Source: Litsea cubeba (taxonomy: Eukaryota; Streptophyta; Magnoliopsida; Laurales; Lauraceae). Taken from it: 64,000 nt of DNA. The translations under genes and the position numbers were made by a program. Under the pieces are notes generated by a model, which was not told the origin of the DNA, did no database searches, and worked only from the letters and a program-made list of their open reading frames with translations. Shown in pieces: positions 12,726 through 25,000 of this stretch (within the stretch, counting starts at the first letter, position 1; each line of letters begins with the position of its first letter). Location of the stretch: positions 54,377,690 to 54,441,689 of the forward strand of contig CM022955.1 of the NCBI GenBank assembly GCA_012931725.1, given 5' to 3'.

Positions 12726-13702
12726 GAACTCGGCTTTGAGCACAGAGCTCGGCCTAGACACTTAGCTCGTCTAAACGTGAATCTATCCTAACCATGCTCG
12801 GCAGAACTCTGAGTTCGGCTAGTGTTGAATCCAGCCATCGCTGAGTTCGGCCAGTGCTGAGCTCGGCAGTTGCTGAGATGCGCTAACGCTGAGCTCGGCA
12901 ACCGCTGGGCTCTGTAAGTGCGGAGCTCGGCCATCGCTGGACTCTGCCCATCTCTCCTATCAGTGTTGTGTTCTGTTACAGAACCCAGTTCTGCGACAGG
13001 ACATAACTTCTCTTCATTAAGCACAGGAATGGTGGTCCACCTCTGATCAAAATCCAGATCAAGTAGCCACCCATGGTCGCACAAGCCCCCTCACATAAAC
13101 GTAGGGTCCTGATCCACCAAGGGTGGTCCTACTTCGATTCCGATCACAACACAACGAGGTGGGTTCTCGTCATTCCATCTCCGGAAAAACCCATCACTGC
13201 AACCCAATTCTCCTGGGTTTCTCCATAGACCATTACAGAAGCAAAATAAATCATTCCTACATCATCCACCCATCATCAACCGGCCATTGATCATCCAAAT
13301 GAGGTAATCCCATCCATCAATGGCCAAAGGAACCAAACAAACATGCTCAAGGATCGATCTAAACATATATATTACAAATTGGAATTCTACTGCAAATCAA
13401 AGGAAGGAAACATGCAATCTAGACTACCAGCACAGTGCACTTGCCTTGATCGATTGAAGGTAGAAGGAAAAGAAAGAAAACCACAGGGAAAAAGAGAAAA
13501 GGTCTCGACAGTAGCTCTTATGGTGCAGGTCGATCTCGGCTGGCCTTCTGTTAAGGGATTTCTGGGGCGAGGGAGAGAGAGAGAGAGATTGGAAGAGAGA
13601 TGAGGGTTCGTTGGAGGAAATTGGGGAAGAAGAAGAGAGAAGAGATTGGAACTTGAGAGAAAAGGAGATGAACAGTAGTTGTTAGGGCAGGGGGAGGGTT
13701 TT

Positions 13703-13713
13703 GTTTATATAGG
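13703..13713 (-). promoter_or_regulatory. TATA-like box in the 5' LTR, probable element promoter
   Basis: This is the same CCTATATAAAC motif as in the 3' LTR, and it would drive the minus-strand genomic transcript. The inverted segment lies downstream of it, so it changes the transcribed leader and leaves the core promoter alone. Confidence 0.55.
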
Positions 13714-14292
13714 TTGGGTTTTTGGGTTATGGACAAAAATGCCCTTAGGGTTATAATAGGATTAGGGTTAGGGTAGAGGGTATTTAGGTCTTTAGGTGGG
13801 CTTCTAGAAGATTCTTGGTGCAAAACCCCCCTATAGTAAGTACAAAACTCTAGCTAGGGCCTCTAACAAACTAACTCACTCTAAGAATAACAAAAGACCC
13901 CCTATTGACTCTACTAATTACACCACTAGACTAACCCCAGGAAAATACATAACTACCCTCACTAAGCCCCATAAATAATATAATTAAAATACTTAGGCTA
14001 ATATATATAGTATTCAAATTCACATTGAGGGCCCACCAGGGGTGGGGTCTCACATAAAGCAACGATCATAAATTAGGCATTTTCTATGTTTTAATATCAT
14101 TATAAATATTTTATTTAAAATTTATTTTTCTTAGTTTTTTATGATGCGAAATTACTAATTAAGCTTTTATATTCAAGTTTTGCTAACCTATCTTAAGTCC
14201 ACTTCCAAAACCCAAATGAGAATTTTGGGCCCATCACCAAAACTCACATGAGAATTTTGGGTCACGAAATCCAACTACATATTTGGCTCCAA

Positions 14293-14309
14293 CCCCCCCC
14301 CCCCCCCCC
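14293..14309. repeat. Poly-C run of 17
   Basis: A homopolymer C tract within otherwise featureless flanking DNA (14060-14560). No gene or transposon end is visible in that interval. Confidence 0.9.
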
Positions 14310-14564
14310 AATGAGTCATGACCACCCAAGATAGACTTCAAAGGCGTACCCCACGTATTGGATGTTCCAGATACACGGTACTCATCTATATTACTAAAGG
14401 GATGTATACACTTCATGAGAGTTCCTGGAGGAGGACACCTGGCATGTCTTGGAGAGGGACACGTGGCAGCAGCCAGCCTAGAATGGTGTTCTACTAATGC
14501 AATCCCTAAAATCTCTCATTCTCCATCTCTCCCTCCCTAAAATCTCTCTTTAATACTTTGATCA

Positions 14565-16480
14565 TTATCAAGCAATTCATGGGTCCCAGCCAATTCATGG
14601 GTCCCAGCCCGCATAAGATTATTTCATGGACGGTTAGAATATAGATGGTGGACTCCATTTATCTTGGGGGTCCCACTTAAATAGGTTAGGTTTGGTCAAT
14701 TTGAGAGGTCTATGATCATTTGATCATTTGATCTTTATCAATCAATTCATGGGTCCCGGCCCACATCATTTGATTTTATGGACGGTTAGAATAAAGATGG
14801 TGGACCCCATTCATCTGGGTCCCACTTAAAAATATTTGGTCAATTTTTTAGGTCTACGATCATTTGATCCTTTGATCTTTTTAAATCAATTCATGGGTCC
14901 CATCCCGCATAATATGGTTTTATCGATGGTTAGAATAGAGATGGTGGACCCCATTCATCTGGGGGTTCCACTTAAATAGGTTATGTTTAGTTAATTTGTG
15001 AGGTCTATGATCATTTGATCCTTCAATCTTTATCAAGCAATTCATGGGTCCATCCCACATCATATTGTTTCATGGATGGTTAGAATATAGATGGTGGACC
15101 ATATTCATCTTAGGGGTCTCACTTAAATAGGTTAGGTTTGGTCAATTTGAGAGGTCTATGATCATTTGATCATTTGATCTTTATCAATCAATTCATGGGT
15201 CCCGACCCGCATCATTTGATTTTATGGACGGTTAGAATAAAGATGGTGGACCCCATTAATCTAGGTCCCACTTAAAAATATTTGGTCAATTTGTTAGGTC
15301 TACGATCATTTGATCCTTTGATCTTTTTAAATCAATTCATGGGTCCCATCCCGTATAATATGGTTTTTTGGACGGTTAGAATAGAGATGGTGGACCCCAT
15401 TCATCTGGGGGGTTCCACTTAAATAGGTTATGTTTGGTTAATTTGTGAGGTTTATCAAGCAATTCATAGGTCCATCTTGCATCATATTATTTCATGGATG
15501 ATTAGAATATAGATGGTGGACCCCATTCATCTTAGGGGTCCCACTTAAATAGGTTAGGTTTGGTTAATTTGAGAGGTCTTTGATCATTTGATCTTTATCA
15601 ATCAATTCATGGGTCCCGGCCCACATCATTTAATTTTATGGACGGTTAGAATAAAGATAGTGGACCCCATTCATCTGGGTCTCACTTAAAAATATTTGGT
15701 CAATTTGTTCGGTCTACGATCATTTGATCCTTTTATCTTTCTTAATCAATTCATGGGTCCCATCCCGCATAATATGGTTTTATGGACAGTTAGAATAGAG
15801 ATGGTGGACCCCATTCATCTGGGGGGTTCCACTTAAATAGGTTAGGTTTGGTCAATTTGTGAGGTCTATTATGATCATTTGATCTTTATCAAGCAATTCA
15901 TGGGTCCCAGCCCTCATCTTATGGTTTTATGGACGGTTAGAATATAGATGGTGGACCCCATTGATCTTGGGGGTCCCACTTAAATAAGCTAGGTTTGGTT
16001 AATTTGAGAGGTCTATGATCATTTGATCTTTATCAATCAATTAATGGGTCCCGGCCTGCATCATTTGATTTTAAAGATGGTTAGAATAAAGATGGTGAAC
16101 CCCATTCATCTGGGTCCCACTTAAATACATTAGGTCAATTTGTTAGGTCTACGATCATTTGATCATTTGATCTTTTTTAATCAATTCATGGGTCACATCC
16201 CGCATAATATGGTTTTATGGACGGTTAGAATATAGATGGTGGACCCCATTCATCTTGGGGGTCCCACTTAAATAGGTTAGGTTTGGTCAATTTGAGAGGT
16301 CTATGATCATTTGATCATTTGATCTTTATCAATCAATTAATGGGTCCCAGCCCGCATCATATGATTTTATGAACGGTTAGAATAGAGATGATGGACCCAT
16401 TCATCTTGGTCCCACTTAAATATATTAGGTCAATTTGTTAGGTCTATGATCATTTGATCTTTCTTAATCAATTCATGCCT
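14565..16480. repeat. Tandem array of ~146 bp units in trimeric higher-order arrangement
   Basis: Units share 'caattcatgggtccc', 'tggacggttagaat', 'gatggtggacccc', 'gtcccacttaaa' and 'gatcatttgatc'. The phase marker falls at 14573, 14743, 14887, 15038, 15189, 15333, 15460, 15603, 15747, 15893, 16038, 16182, 16332 and 16469, giving 127-170 bp spacing. Three unit types alternate. A has 'atcaagcaattcat' and 'aggttaggtttgg'. B has 'atcaatcaattcat' and 'aaaaatatttgg'. C has 'taatatggttttatgg' and 'ttccacttaaatagg'. The trimer repeats about four times, period roughly 414-446 bp. The unit at 16182 begins as C and ends as A. Confidence 0.92.
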
Positions 16481-16484
16481 CACC

Positions 16485-17250
16485 TAAAGAATAAAACATT
16501 TGGAAAAAAAAACATAAAGATCAAATTAGCAACAAAAAAAAAAAGGACTCACAAGTTTACTAATTAATAAATTTATTAAAAATAATTCATATCAGTCTGT
16601 GCATTTGGTGGTTTCGTGGTTATCCACGGAGTTTTGCTAGTATGCACTATGGGCAAGTGAATAAATTTCTACGGGGGCCCATTGTTTATCTTAAATTTTA
16701 AGATCTATTATTAGGGCTATAGATCTTGGATAAAATCTGAATGGGCCCTATTGAAATAGGATGCACACAAAAAATGAGAAACGCTTGTGAAACAAGTTCA
16801 TAACTGAATGTATGGTTGAGATTTGATACACATGGACTGCTAGAAATATAATGGTGTGCTAAAATAAATTGGACTCCTAGCCATAGAAATATAAGGGACG
16901 GATTTGGAAATATAATGGGCAACACTTTAAAGGCCCCATGAAAATCTTGGTCGTATCTTCTCAATAGAGTTATTATGGGACTTATATTTTGGGAGAAAAA
17001 AAAAAGGATGGCAATTAACAAGTTTTCTATTTTGAAATTTCAAATGATGTCAGTTGCTATTATGGGGTCTTTTTTTATGCCTTACTTTTTGGGGCCTAAA
17101 GTAATTGCTTTGTTGTTCTTATGGTTTAGCCTGCGCAAGCCTAGTATATTTGCAAATAAGTTGGCAAGGGAGGAGAAGAGTAAAACCAGTTAGTACAGAG
17201 AATTACACTATGTGAATATGAAGAAAAATCGAAGCACATAGAGATAAAAG
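16485..17250. other. Intergenic DNA upstream of the transporter gene
   Basis: AT-rich sequence with no supported gene. Small ORFs on either strand lack recognisable domains. It may contain distal promoter elements of the downstream transporter, but I see no specific motif I would defend. Confidence 0.5.
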
Positions 17251-17517
17251 AATGAAAAGGGTTTTTTCGAATTGCCATATTATAATATCTAAACTGCAAT
17301 ATCGCAACTCCGTATTTTGTCGCAGAAAAAGCCCTTTATTTACTGCAAAACCATTTCCCTTTCTCATTTATTTAAGTGTCCTAGAGTCCTCTCTCTCTCA
17401 ATTTTCCGCCCACAAAGGCTTGAGGGCTTGGAGTCTTGGACACGCTTGCGTCTTCGTAGCGTCGTTTTCTCTTCTTCTCCAAGACACCAACGCGAAGGTC
17501 CGAAAATCAAAGCTTCC

Positions 17518-17571
17518 ATGAAAACTCATTCATCTCTCATCCCACTTCATTCTCTTTCTTTTATGTTTTGA
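17518..17571 (+). other. Upstream ORF (17 codons) in the putative 5' leader
   Basis: ATG at 17518 opens a short frame ending TGA at 17569-17571, inside the probable first non-coding exon. A second, two-codon uORF (ATG AGA TGA) lies at about 18931, just after the leader intron. Both would precede the main ATG at 19001 if the leader is as inferred. Confidence 0.35.
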
Positions 17572-17631
17572 ATCTCCTGATTTTATTTTCTTCATTGAAA
17601 TCATCCCCCCATATCACTCTTATTCCTCAAG

Positions 17632-18919
17632 GTAATTAAAAACCCCACACACCAGAAAAAAAAGATAGCGGTTTTCCCTTCTCACAAGCGGCTTTCCTCC
17701 CTGGAATCCAGTTTTCACGTCTGGTTTTAAAGAAAGAATAAATGATAAAAACGTTCTTCCTTATCTTTCCATAGATGTGCATACATGAATTATGGCCTGT
17801 TTGTCAAAAACCTGGGGCTGGTTTTTCCATTTGCATTCCGTCATCTTACTCAACCTTTTTCTTTTTTTTGTTTGTGTAAACTGGTCTTCTTTAGGTTGAA
17901 GATTGTGATGACTATAACAAGTAGGTGTAGCCCCAGCCCCTCTTTCTCCTAATTAATCATTTCTACATTCATCTTTTGGCTGCTTGTATCCCCTTGTTCT
18001 TATATTTTAGATTTTATATATCGCTTTTGGTACTGTAATGCAATCTATATTTATATTATTATTCCAGTCCAACAATTCACTTCTTTTTATGCTTATTATG
18101 TACATTTCCACCCAACTTTGAAAGAACCTGATCAGCTCTTCACGCTTTCTTCATTACAATAGTATTGTATATATAATTGAAATCTTATTAGCTGATTTGG
18201 AGTTGGAGGCTCTAACATGCCTTCCTTGTTTGTTTTTCCTTGAACTGTGGCCTACTCTGCGTTTTTTATGCTTCTGTCTCTCGATTAAACAGATGCAGAT
18301 AAATTTATGACCAGGTGAAACAGTTTTTTTTATGGTTTATCTGTCTGATTTTTCCTCCTTCATGTATTTTTTTTTTTACAACCATGTTTGATGATTTGAT
18401 TGTCGGTGCCTTCAATAATATCCCGACATGGTCACTTACTGCAGCACCCATTCGAGTTACTTCCTACAAGAGTCTCTGAAACCTTTTCTTACAGGCTACA
18501 ATTTCTTATATGAGCGTAGTAAGAAAAGAGTGAAGAGTGAAAAGAGTCTTTTTCAGCTTTCTGCGTTTTTGGCTGGTGGAAAGATGAGATGATGAGAAAA
18601 AAATCATTACTCTCTTTTTCTCGGTTTTGATAGAAAGAAAGCTTCTGATCTTTCTGCTCTATGAATGAAGGCACCTTTTTCATAAGCCAGTTCAAATTTC
18701 GCATCTGGTTATTCTTTTAGTTGAGATTATAATCTTTTCCATTGAGTTATTCTTAATATATATTTTTCGAGTTGTCTTCTGGCTTTCACTGTACAAGTCA
18801 AAAGAAAAGACCTAGCAATTAAAAAAATGTACATTTTAAGCTCTACATTTCTGACCTTTGATAACATCAAGACTCTTAAGTACTTGTTATTTCATTATTT
18901 TTTTCCTACCTTTTTGCAG
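17632..18919 (+). other. Probable 5'UTR intron of the ABCC gene
   Basis: A donor CAAG|GTAATT at 17632 and an acceptor following a pyrimidine-rich stretch (TTTTTGCAG at 18911-18919) would define a 1288-bp leader intron ending 81 bp before the start codon. The exon before it (about 17380-17631) is CT-rich, typical of plant leaders. The transcription start is not resolved; no canonical TATA box stands out. Confidence 0.45.
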
Positions 18920-19000
18920 CAAGACACAGGATGAGATGATAAGAGGCGAACTATAGAAGATCAAGGAAGGGGAAATTTTTCTGTGGGTCGTATTCCAACC

Positions 19001-22000
19001 ATGGGTGCAACTTGGATGATCTCCCTCACATGTTCAGGTCCTTCAATTCAATCAACAGAGAAAACTCCATCAGTCTTCCAATGGCTGAGATTCATATTTC
19101 TCTCTCCCTGCCCTCAGCGTGCTCTCTTTTCCTCCATTGATCTCATCTTTCTGCTCATCCTCCTCGGCCTCGCAATCCAAAAGCTCTGTTCAAAATTCCA
19201 AACACCCCACCATTCAAATGCCAATGGAAAACAACCCATCAGGAACAATTCAATCCACGTCAAAACCAATCTCACTTTCAAGCTTTCTCTAATTCTAACT
19301 TCTCTTTTAGCAACTTCCTACACAATCCTCTGCGTTCTAGCTTTCACCAGAAGAACCCAATCACCATGGAAGCTAACAGAAGCTCTGTTTCTGCTAATCC
19401 AAGCAATAACCCAGATAGCAATCGCTGCAATCATAGGCCACGAGAAGCGATTCAGAGCAATTACTCATCCCATGACACTTCGTATCTACTGGATTGCAAG
19501 CTTCTTCATCTGCACTCTCTTCTCTATATCTGCAATCCTCCGATTGAGTTCTTTCCACATGAAAGGAATCGAGTCTGTCGACTTGAAAATCGACGATATT
19601 TTCTCAATATCTACACTACCCATCTCTGCAATTCTCTTCTTCTTCGCGATCAAAGGCTCTACAGGCATTGCACTGACGGAAACCGACACGGAGGAAGAAT
19701 CCGAAACGTTGCTGAAAGAACCGTTACTGGGCAAGTCGAATGTAACGGCATATGCAACTGCTTCTGTGTTTTCTCGTGCTGTTTGGTATTGGATGAATCC
19801 ATTGTTGAGCAAAGGCTACAAAAGTCCTCTCAAAATGGACGAGATCCCATATCTTGCACCCGACCACCGAGCCGAGAGAATGTCGGAACGGTTCCAAGCA
19901 AAATGGCCCGAAAACGCCGAAAAGACGAAGAACCCGGTACGCAACACGCTGCTCCGCTGCTTCTGGCCGAACCTCCTCTTCACCGCCTGCCTTGCCCTGA
20001 TCCGCCTCTGCGTCATGTACGTCGGCCCCGTCCTCATCCAGCGGTTCGTCGACTTTACCTCCGGCCGCCGGAGCTCCACCGCCGAGGGCTACTACCTCGT
20101 TTTAATCCTTCTCTTAGCAAAAACCGTCGAAGTTCTCTGCTCCCACCAATACAACTTCCAGTCCCAGAAGCTGGGCATGCTCCTCCGCGCCACCCTCATC
20201 TCCACCCTCTACCGGAAGGGCCTCCGCCTCTCCTCCGCCTCCCGGCAGGCCCACGGCGTCGGCCAGATCGTCAACTACATGGCCGTCGACGCCCAGCAAC
20301 TCTCCGACATGATGCTCCAGCTCCACTACATCTGGCTGATGCCCTTCCAAGTTGGGGTGGCGCTCCTCCTCCTCTACGGATATCTGGGGTGGGCCACCAC
20401 CTCGGCCCTCGCCGGAATCATCGCCATCATGTTGTTTGTCATCATGGGTACTCGCAGAAACAACCGATACCAATTCAACATCATGAAGAACCGCGATCTA
20501 AGAATGAAGGCGACGAATGAGATGCTGAATTACATGAGGGTGATAAAGTTCCAGGCATGGGAAGAGCATTTCAGGAAGAGGATTGAGGACTTCAGGGCGT
20601 CGGAGTATGGGTGGCTGTGGAAGTTCATGTTCTCGATCTCCGGCAACATGGTGGTGCTGTGGAGCACGCCGTTGGTGATATCGGCGGTGACGTTCGGAAC
20701 GTGCATATTGACGGGGGTGGAGCTGGACGCCGGGAAGGTGTTCACGACGACGGCATTCTTCAAGGTGTTGCAGGAGCCCATAAGGAATTTTCCTCAGGCG
20801 TTGATTTCGATATCTCAGGCGATAATCTCGTTGGAGAGGTTGGATGGGTACATGACTAGTAAGGAGCTGGAGGAGGGGGCGGTGGAGAGGGAGGAGGAGG
20901 AGGGTGGTGGTGGTGGTGAGGTGGCGGTGGTGGTGAGAGGAGGAGAGTTTGGGTGGGAAGATGGAGAGGGAGGAGAGAAGGTGTTGAGAGGTTTGAACGT
21001 GGAGATTGGACGTGGGGCCCTTGCTGCGATTGTGGGGACAGTTGGATGTGGGAAGTCTTCCTTTTTGGCTGCTGTTCTTGGAGAGATGCATCGAATCCAG
21101 GGAAAGGTATGTATGTGTTTATCATGTTGTTGTTGACTTCTTTTTTTTACCGAATTGGCTTGATCTGATTTTGATCTTGAATGGGCCAATTTCTCGATTG
21201 GCCACAATGGACTAGTCTTGTGCCATTGAATACATAAGCACACTCTAGGTATATGGTCACATTTTACATCATTCAATTGATTGTTTAATTGAAAAAAAAG
21301 GTGATTAACAATATCTTATTCTTAAGCTCAGTTGGTTGGGTCAGGTGATGAGCATTGCCTTTTTCTGGGCCATGCAGTCTATCCTTCGGAATCCAGGGAC
21401 CAATGATGGGGGTGGGGGATGATGTCAAATCAGCTGACATCCCATCTCTCCTTCAAAGCGATCCCCTACGCCGAACACTTTTTTGGAATTATATTGTGGG
21501 GGTGGCTCACAGAGAGAAAATAACATTCCCTCTTTGTCATATTCATCTCCCCATTGAGCACATGATGGGAACCTGCCTGCTTAAGGCACTGTTGTGCCAT
21601 CATGCTGAAGTGGTGTTGGTTTCCATTATGGTGATTAATCATATGGTAGGATCCATTTCTTTTGAGCCGGAACTTGAGCCTATGTGATTCACATTGAGGG
21701 GATGATGAGATTCATTATAAGCCGTCCAGATCATATCTACATTACCATGGAGTTTAAAAAAAGTGTTATACGGTCACTACAATAGTGGATTTCCAATCGA
21801 TCCCCTTGTCCTAGCAAAGAATTGAAAAGAAAAGGCACAATCATAAGTATATTCATTATTGCTTTTTTCACCCAACAGTCAATCCAATCCAATGGTGTTG
21901 AACAAACCTGATACTTGTGAATATCCCGAAACTTGATAATATCCCGTATGGCGTAAAGCTAGAAGGCATTTGAATGGATTAGATTTCAGTGGGTGGGCTC

Positions 22001-25000
22001 CATTGTGCTGCCCCACAGCTTAGACCCAACATTTTTCTAGTTTTAAGAGAGTCCGGGTTTGGTGCTTGTGTCCCCGTGGACTGATTATGGGGGGCTTTTT
22101 GACTTTTTGAATGGACCAAAATTGGTGTTTTCACATGGATTCATGTTCTCATCAGAAAGTACTTGAGAGAATCGAAGCATTGATGCCCCTTGTTCTTTTG
22201 CCAATGCTGAAATCTGTCTTGTTGCACAAGCATCTGAGTATAGACGTATTATACTAGTAATGGTCAAAGGACCTTTTAGCTTTCCCATAACTGGAAGTAA
22301 TGGACAAATGTTAAATTGGCAATTGTTGGAATCTAGTGAGGGTCAGTCTGTCTGTCCGTTTGTATCGATGTACTCGGCGGAAAATAAGCCGATGTCGTTT
22401 TAGTATTTATAAATAAAAAATATTTAAAAGAGAATTAATTTTCATCTATTATGTAAATTTTTTTTTTGCTGGGTCCAAATAGCAATACATCCGAACCTAT
22501 TAACCAATAGGAAATTCCCTGATAGTCACTAATTTTAAGGATTGACACACATCCGAATGGACTGAACCGTTGGATCGATGGTTAAAGATTTTTTTTTTAA
22601 TATGAAGCCATTAAATTTGTGGGCCATGTATGAAGGAGTAGGGGCATAGGTTTGGGGTCAAACTGGATACTTGAAGTGGTCTCACATAAATCTTTCCATC
22701 TCCCCTGGTCCCATCCCCATATTGGGCCCCACAAAAAGTTCTCACATAATATGTGACAACAGTTCTCACCTGAATATTACCTTTTATAAATAAGCTCCTG
22801 CATTTTTATTTTAATAGCTTTTGTATCTCCAAAATAATAGTCTTTAAAAGTTTTTAGAGTGAAATGATACTTTTTACTATCTCTTTATCCATATATGTAT
22901 AAATTCCCTATATGCATAAATTTAAAAGCTTGAACTTATTTTTCTCTTAAGCTTGTAACATTAAAATTGCATTTAGTGGGAGAGAATAACCGCACATAAA
23001 TCTGTTTTTATCAATATAGGGTCTATTTCATTAGATTCAAATCAATCAAAATGACAATGAAACCCTATGCTTGTAGTTGGTTATAATTGATTCAATGCAA
23101 GCATGACCCACCGTTAGATTGGGTAAAGTCTCAAAATACATGATTGGGCTCCATTTGCATTAAAGAGTTACTAAGAGAGAGGGTTAAGATTTGGGATAAA
23201 ATGGCATTTTTGTAAATAATAATATACTCGTTTTTGTTTAATGGATGTAAGGTCAAAGCTGTCATTTTCATAAAAGTTCAATACAAATCTCATGTTGGTT
23301 ATCCATTCTCATTAGGAATATTGATTTTGGGACATGAAAGGAAGTGAAATGAAAAGGTAGGGCCTATTTACAAATACAAAAACCACAGGGGCCTATTTGT
23401 AAATCATACAGATCTTAGGGAGGTATATGCAAAAAAAACTCTTTATGTATTTATTAGGGCCTGTTTGGAATTTGGATGCGCTAGAGAAAACCAGGAAGTG
23501 ATATTTTATGAAATTATAATCTTCTATATCTTGAAGAAAAAAGTCTTGTATATTAAAAAATACGAAGATTCAAAAGCTCAATATTTCTTCCTACACTCTC
23601 CCCTAAAAAAAAAAACTATTTTAATTATAATATTTTATATTAAAAAAATTCTAGTGCAAGTGGGTTTGGATTTGGCACGAGCTTTTCTGATTGAAGAGGT
23701 AGATATTATAAATGGTAAGATGAAATCAATTTCAAATTGTATAATATAAGTCTTCTATTGATAAAATAAAAATGTAAATGGGCCATACATGGGTCAAGCA
23801 GCCAAAATTCAAACCATGTTTGAAGGAGACTCGGATCGAAACTTACACTGTCACCCATTCCAAACCCTACCAAAAAAATGTATTTGTTGAAGTGGTTAAG
23901 AAAAGGAAAATGAGTTAAGGGAATGATAAACCCTTCTTTGAACCCACTTAACTCGCATTTGTAGGAATTTAATTTCATGCAGACAAACGGCCCCTTTAAG
24001 TGGGATGGATAAGTTGGGCCCATTAAACATTGTGTAACTCATTTGGTTGCATGCATGATTTTGTTGTCATGGTCGTTACTACAGTTATCATATCTCTTCT
24101 TTCTTCTCTACAGGTGAGAGTCTCTGGAAGCACTGCCTATGTAGCGCAAACGGCATGGATCCAAAACGGGACCATCCAAGAAAACATCCTCTTTGGGCTG
24201 CCAATGAATGCATCCAGGTATAAAGAGGTTCTCAGGGTCTGCTGCTTGGAGAAGGACTTGGAGATGATGGAATTTGGAGATCAGACCGAAATTGGAGAGC
24301 GAGGAATCAACCTCAGTGGCGGCCAGAAGCAGCGGATACAGCTCGCCCGGGCTGTCTACCAAGACTGTGACATCTATCTTCTTGATGATATCTTCAGCGC
24401 CGTTGATGCTCACACTGGCTCTGAGATCTTTAAGGTGACTGTAATCTCCTTTCGCATTCATTTGATAAGGAAAAAGATGCTAAAATATATTAACTGCAGT
24501 CTAAATGCTACAATTATGTTACTACCATTCAATTAGGGGGCAAACCGGTTTAGGTCAAGTCTAAATGGGGTCTGCAGGTTGAGGCCTAACCCAATTCGAC
24601 CCAGTTAATATACCTTCAATCTGTAGGTCCTACACCCAACATAGGTTAACTGAACCCACCCACCTTAACCTTTTAGCAGGAGTCTTATAAATTTTGGGTG
24701 TAATAAATGAGCAAAATCATTTTGATTGTGTTCTGGTTTGTTGGATTAGATGGGTTGTTAAACAAATTTGATAGTCATCCAACTGGAAAAAAAAAAAAAA
24801 AACATCTTATTTTAGGTTCACATAGGGATAGGGGTTGTTAGTCCGAATTTAGATGAGTCAGCATGTGTTCAACCCATTTCACTGCAAGTCAGGAAAGACC
24901 TGCAAATGACCCATACATGGTGTGGTTGAGTTTCAGGTTAGCTTTTTCCACCCTACTTTTGCCTTATACATGACTATGATTGTTGGTAGCATTGTTTCCT

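Larger units (their letters stand above)
2125..14054 (-). mobile_element. Complete Ty3/gypsy LTR retrotransposon, chromovirus (Tekay/Del-like)
   Basis: The element is full-structure and reads right to left. It is flanked by the 5-bp duplication TAAAG (2120-2124 and 14055-14059). The LTRs begin TGTGAGACC and end GGCGTTACA on the minus strand. The 5' LTR (10519-14054) is followed by a primer-binding site matching initiator methionine tRNA, then gag, protease, RT, RNase H, integrase, a GPY/F-like region and a chromodomain-like tail. A purine tract sits at 5700-5716. The chromodomain tail, iMet primer site and 3.5 kb LTRs fit the Tekay/Del clade. Aligned LTR blocks differ at about ten sites in 1.3 kb by eye, indicating recent insertion, yet gag-pol has one stop and four frameshifts. 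Confidence 0.95.
10519..14054 (-). repeat. 5' LTR of the chromovirus, internally rearranged (3536 bp)
   Basis: Its two ends match the 3' LTR directly (10519-10583 and 12726-14054), and it borders the TAAAG duplication. The middle part, 10584-12725, matches the other LTR only as reverse complement. The primer-binding site follows directly at its inner end, so this is the promoter-bearing 5' copy. Confidence 0.93.

Noticed and set aside
18983..19000. Start of the transporter at the upstream GTG
   Set aside because: The frame is open upstream but the first ATG, in good context, is at 19001. A GTG start is not expected in a plant nuclear gene.
19366..20520. 384-codon ORF overlapping ABCC exon 1 in another frame
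   Set aside because: It is Arg/Pro/His-rich, as expected for the shifted frame of a GC-rich exon, and the ABCC frame is clearly the coding one.
20498..21091. 197-codon minus-strand ORF rich in Ser, Pro and His
   Set aside because: It is the complement of the ABCC exon 1 end and mirrors its Glu/Gly-rich coding.
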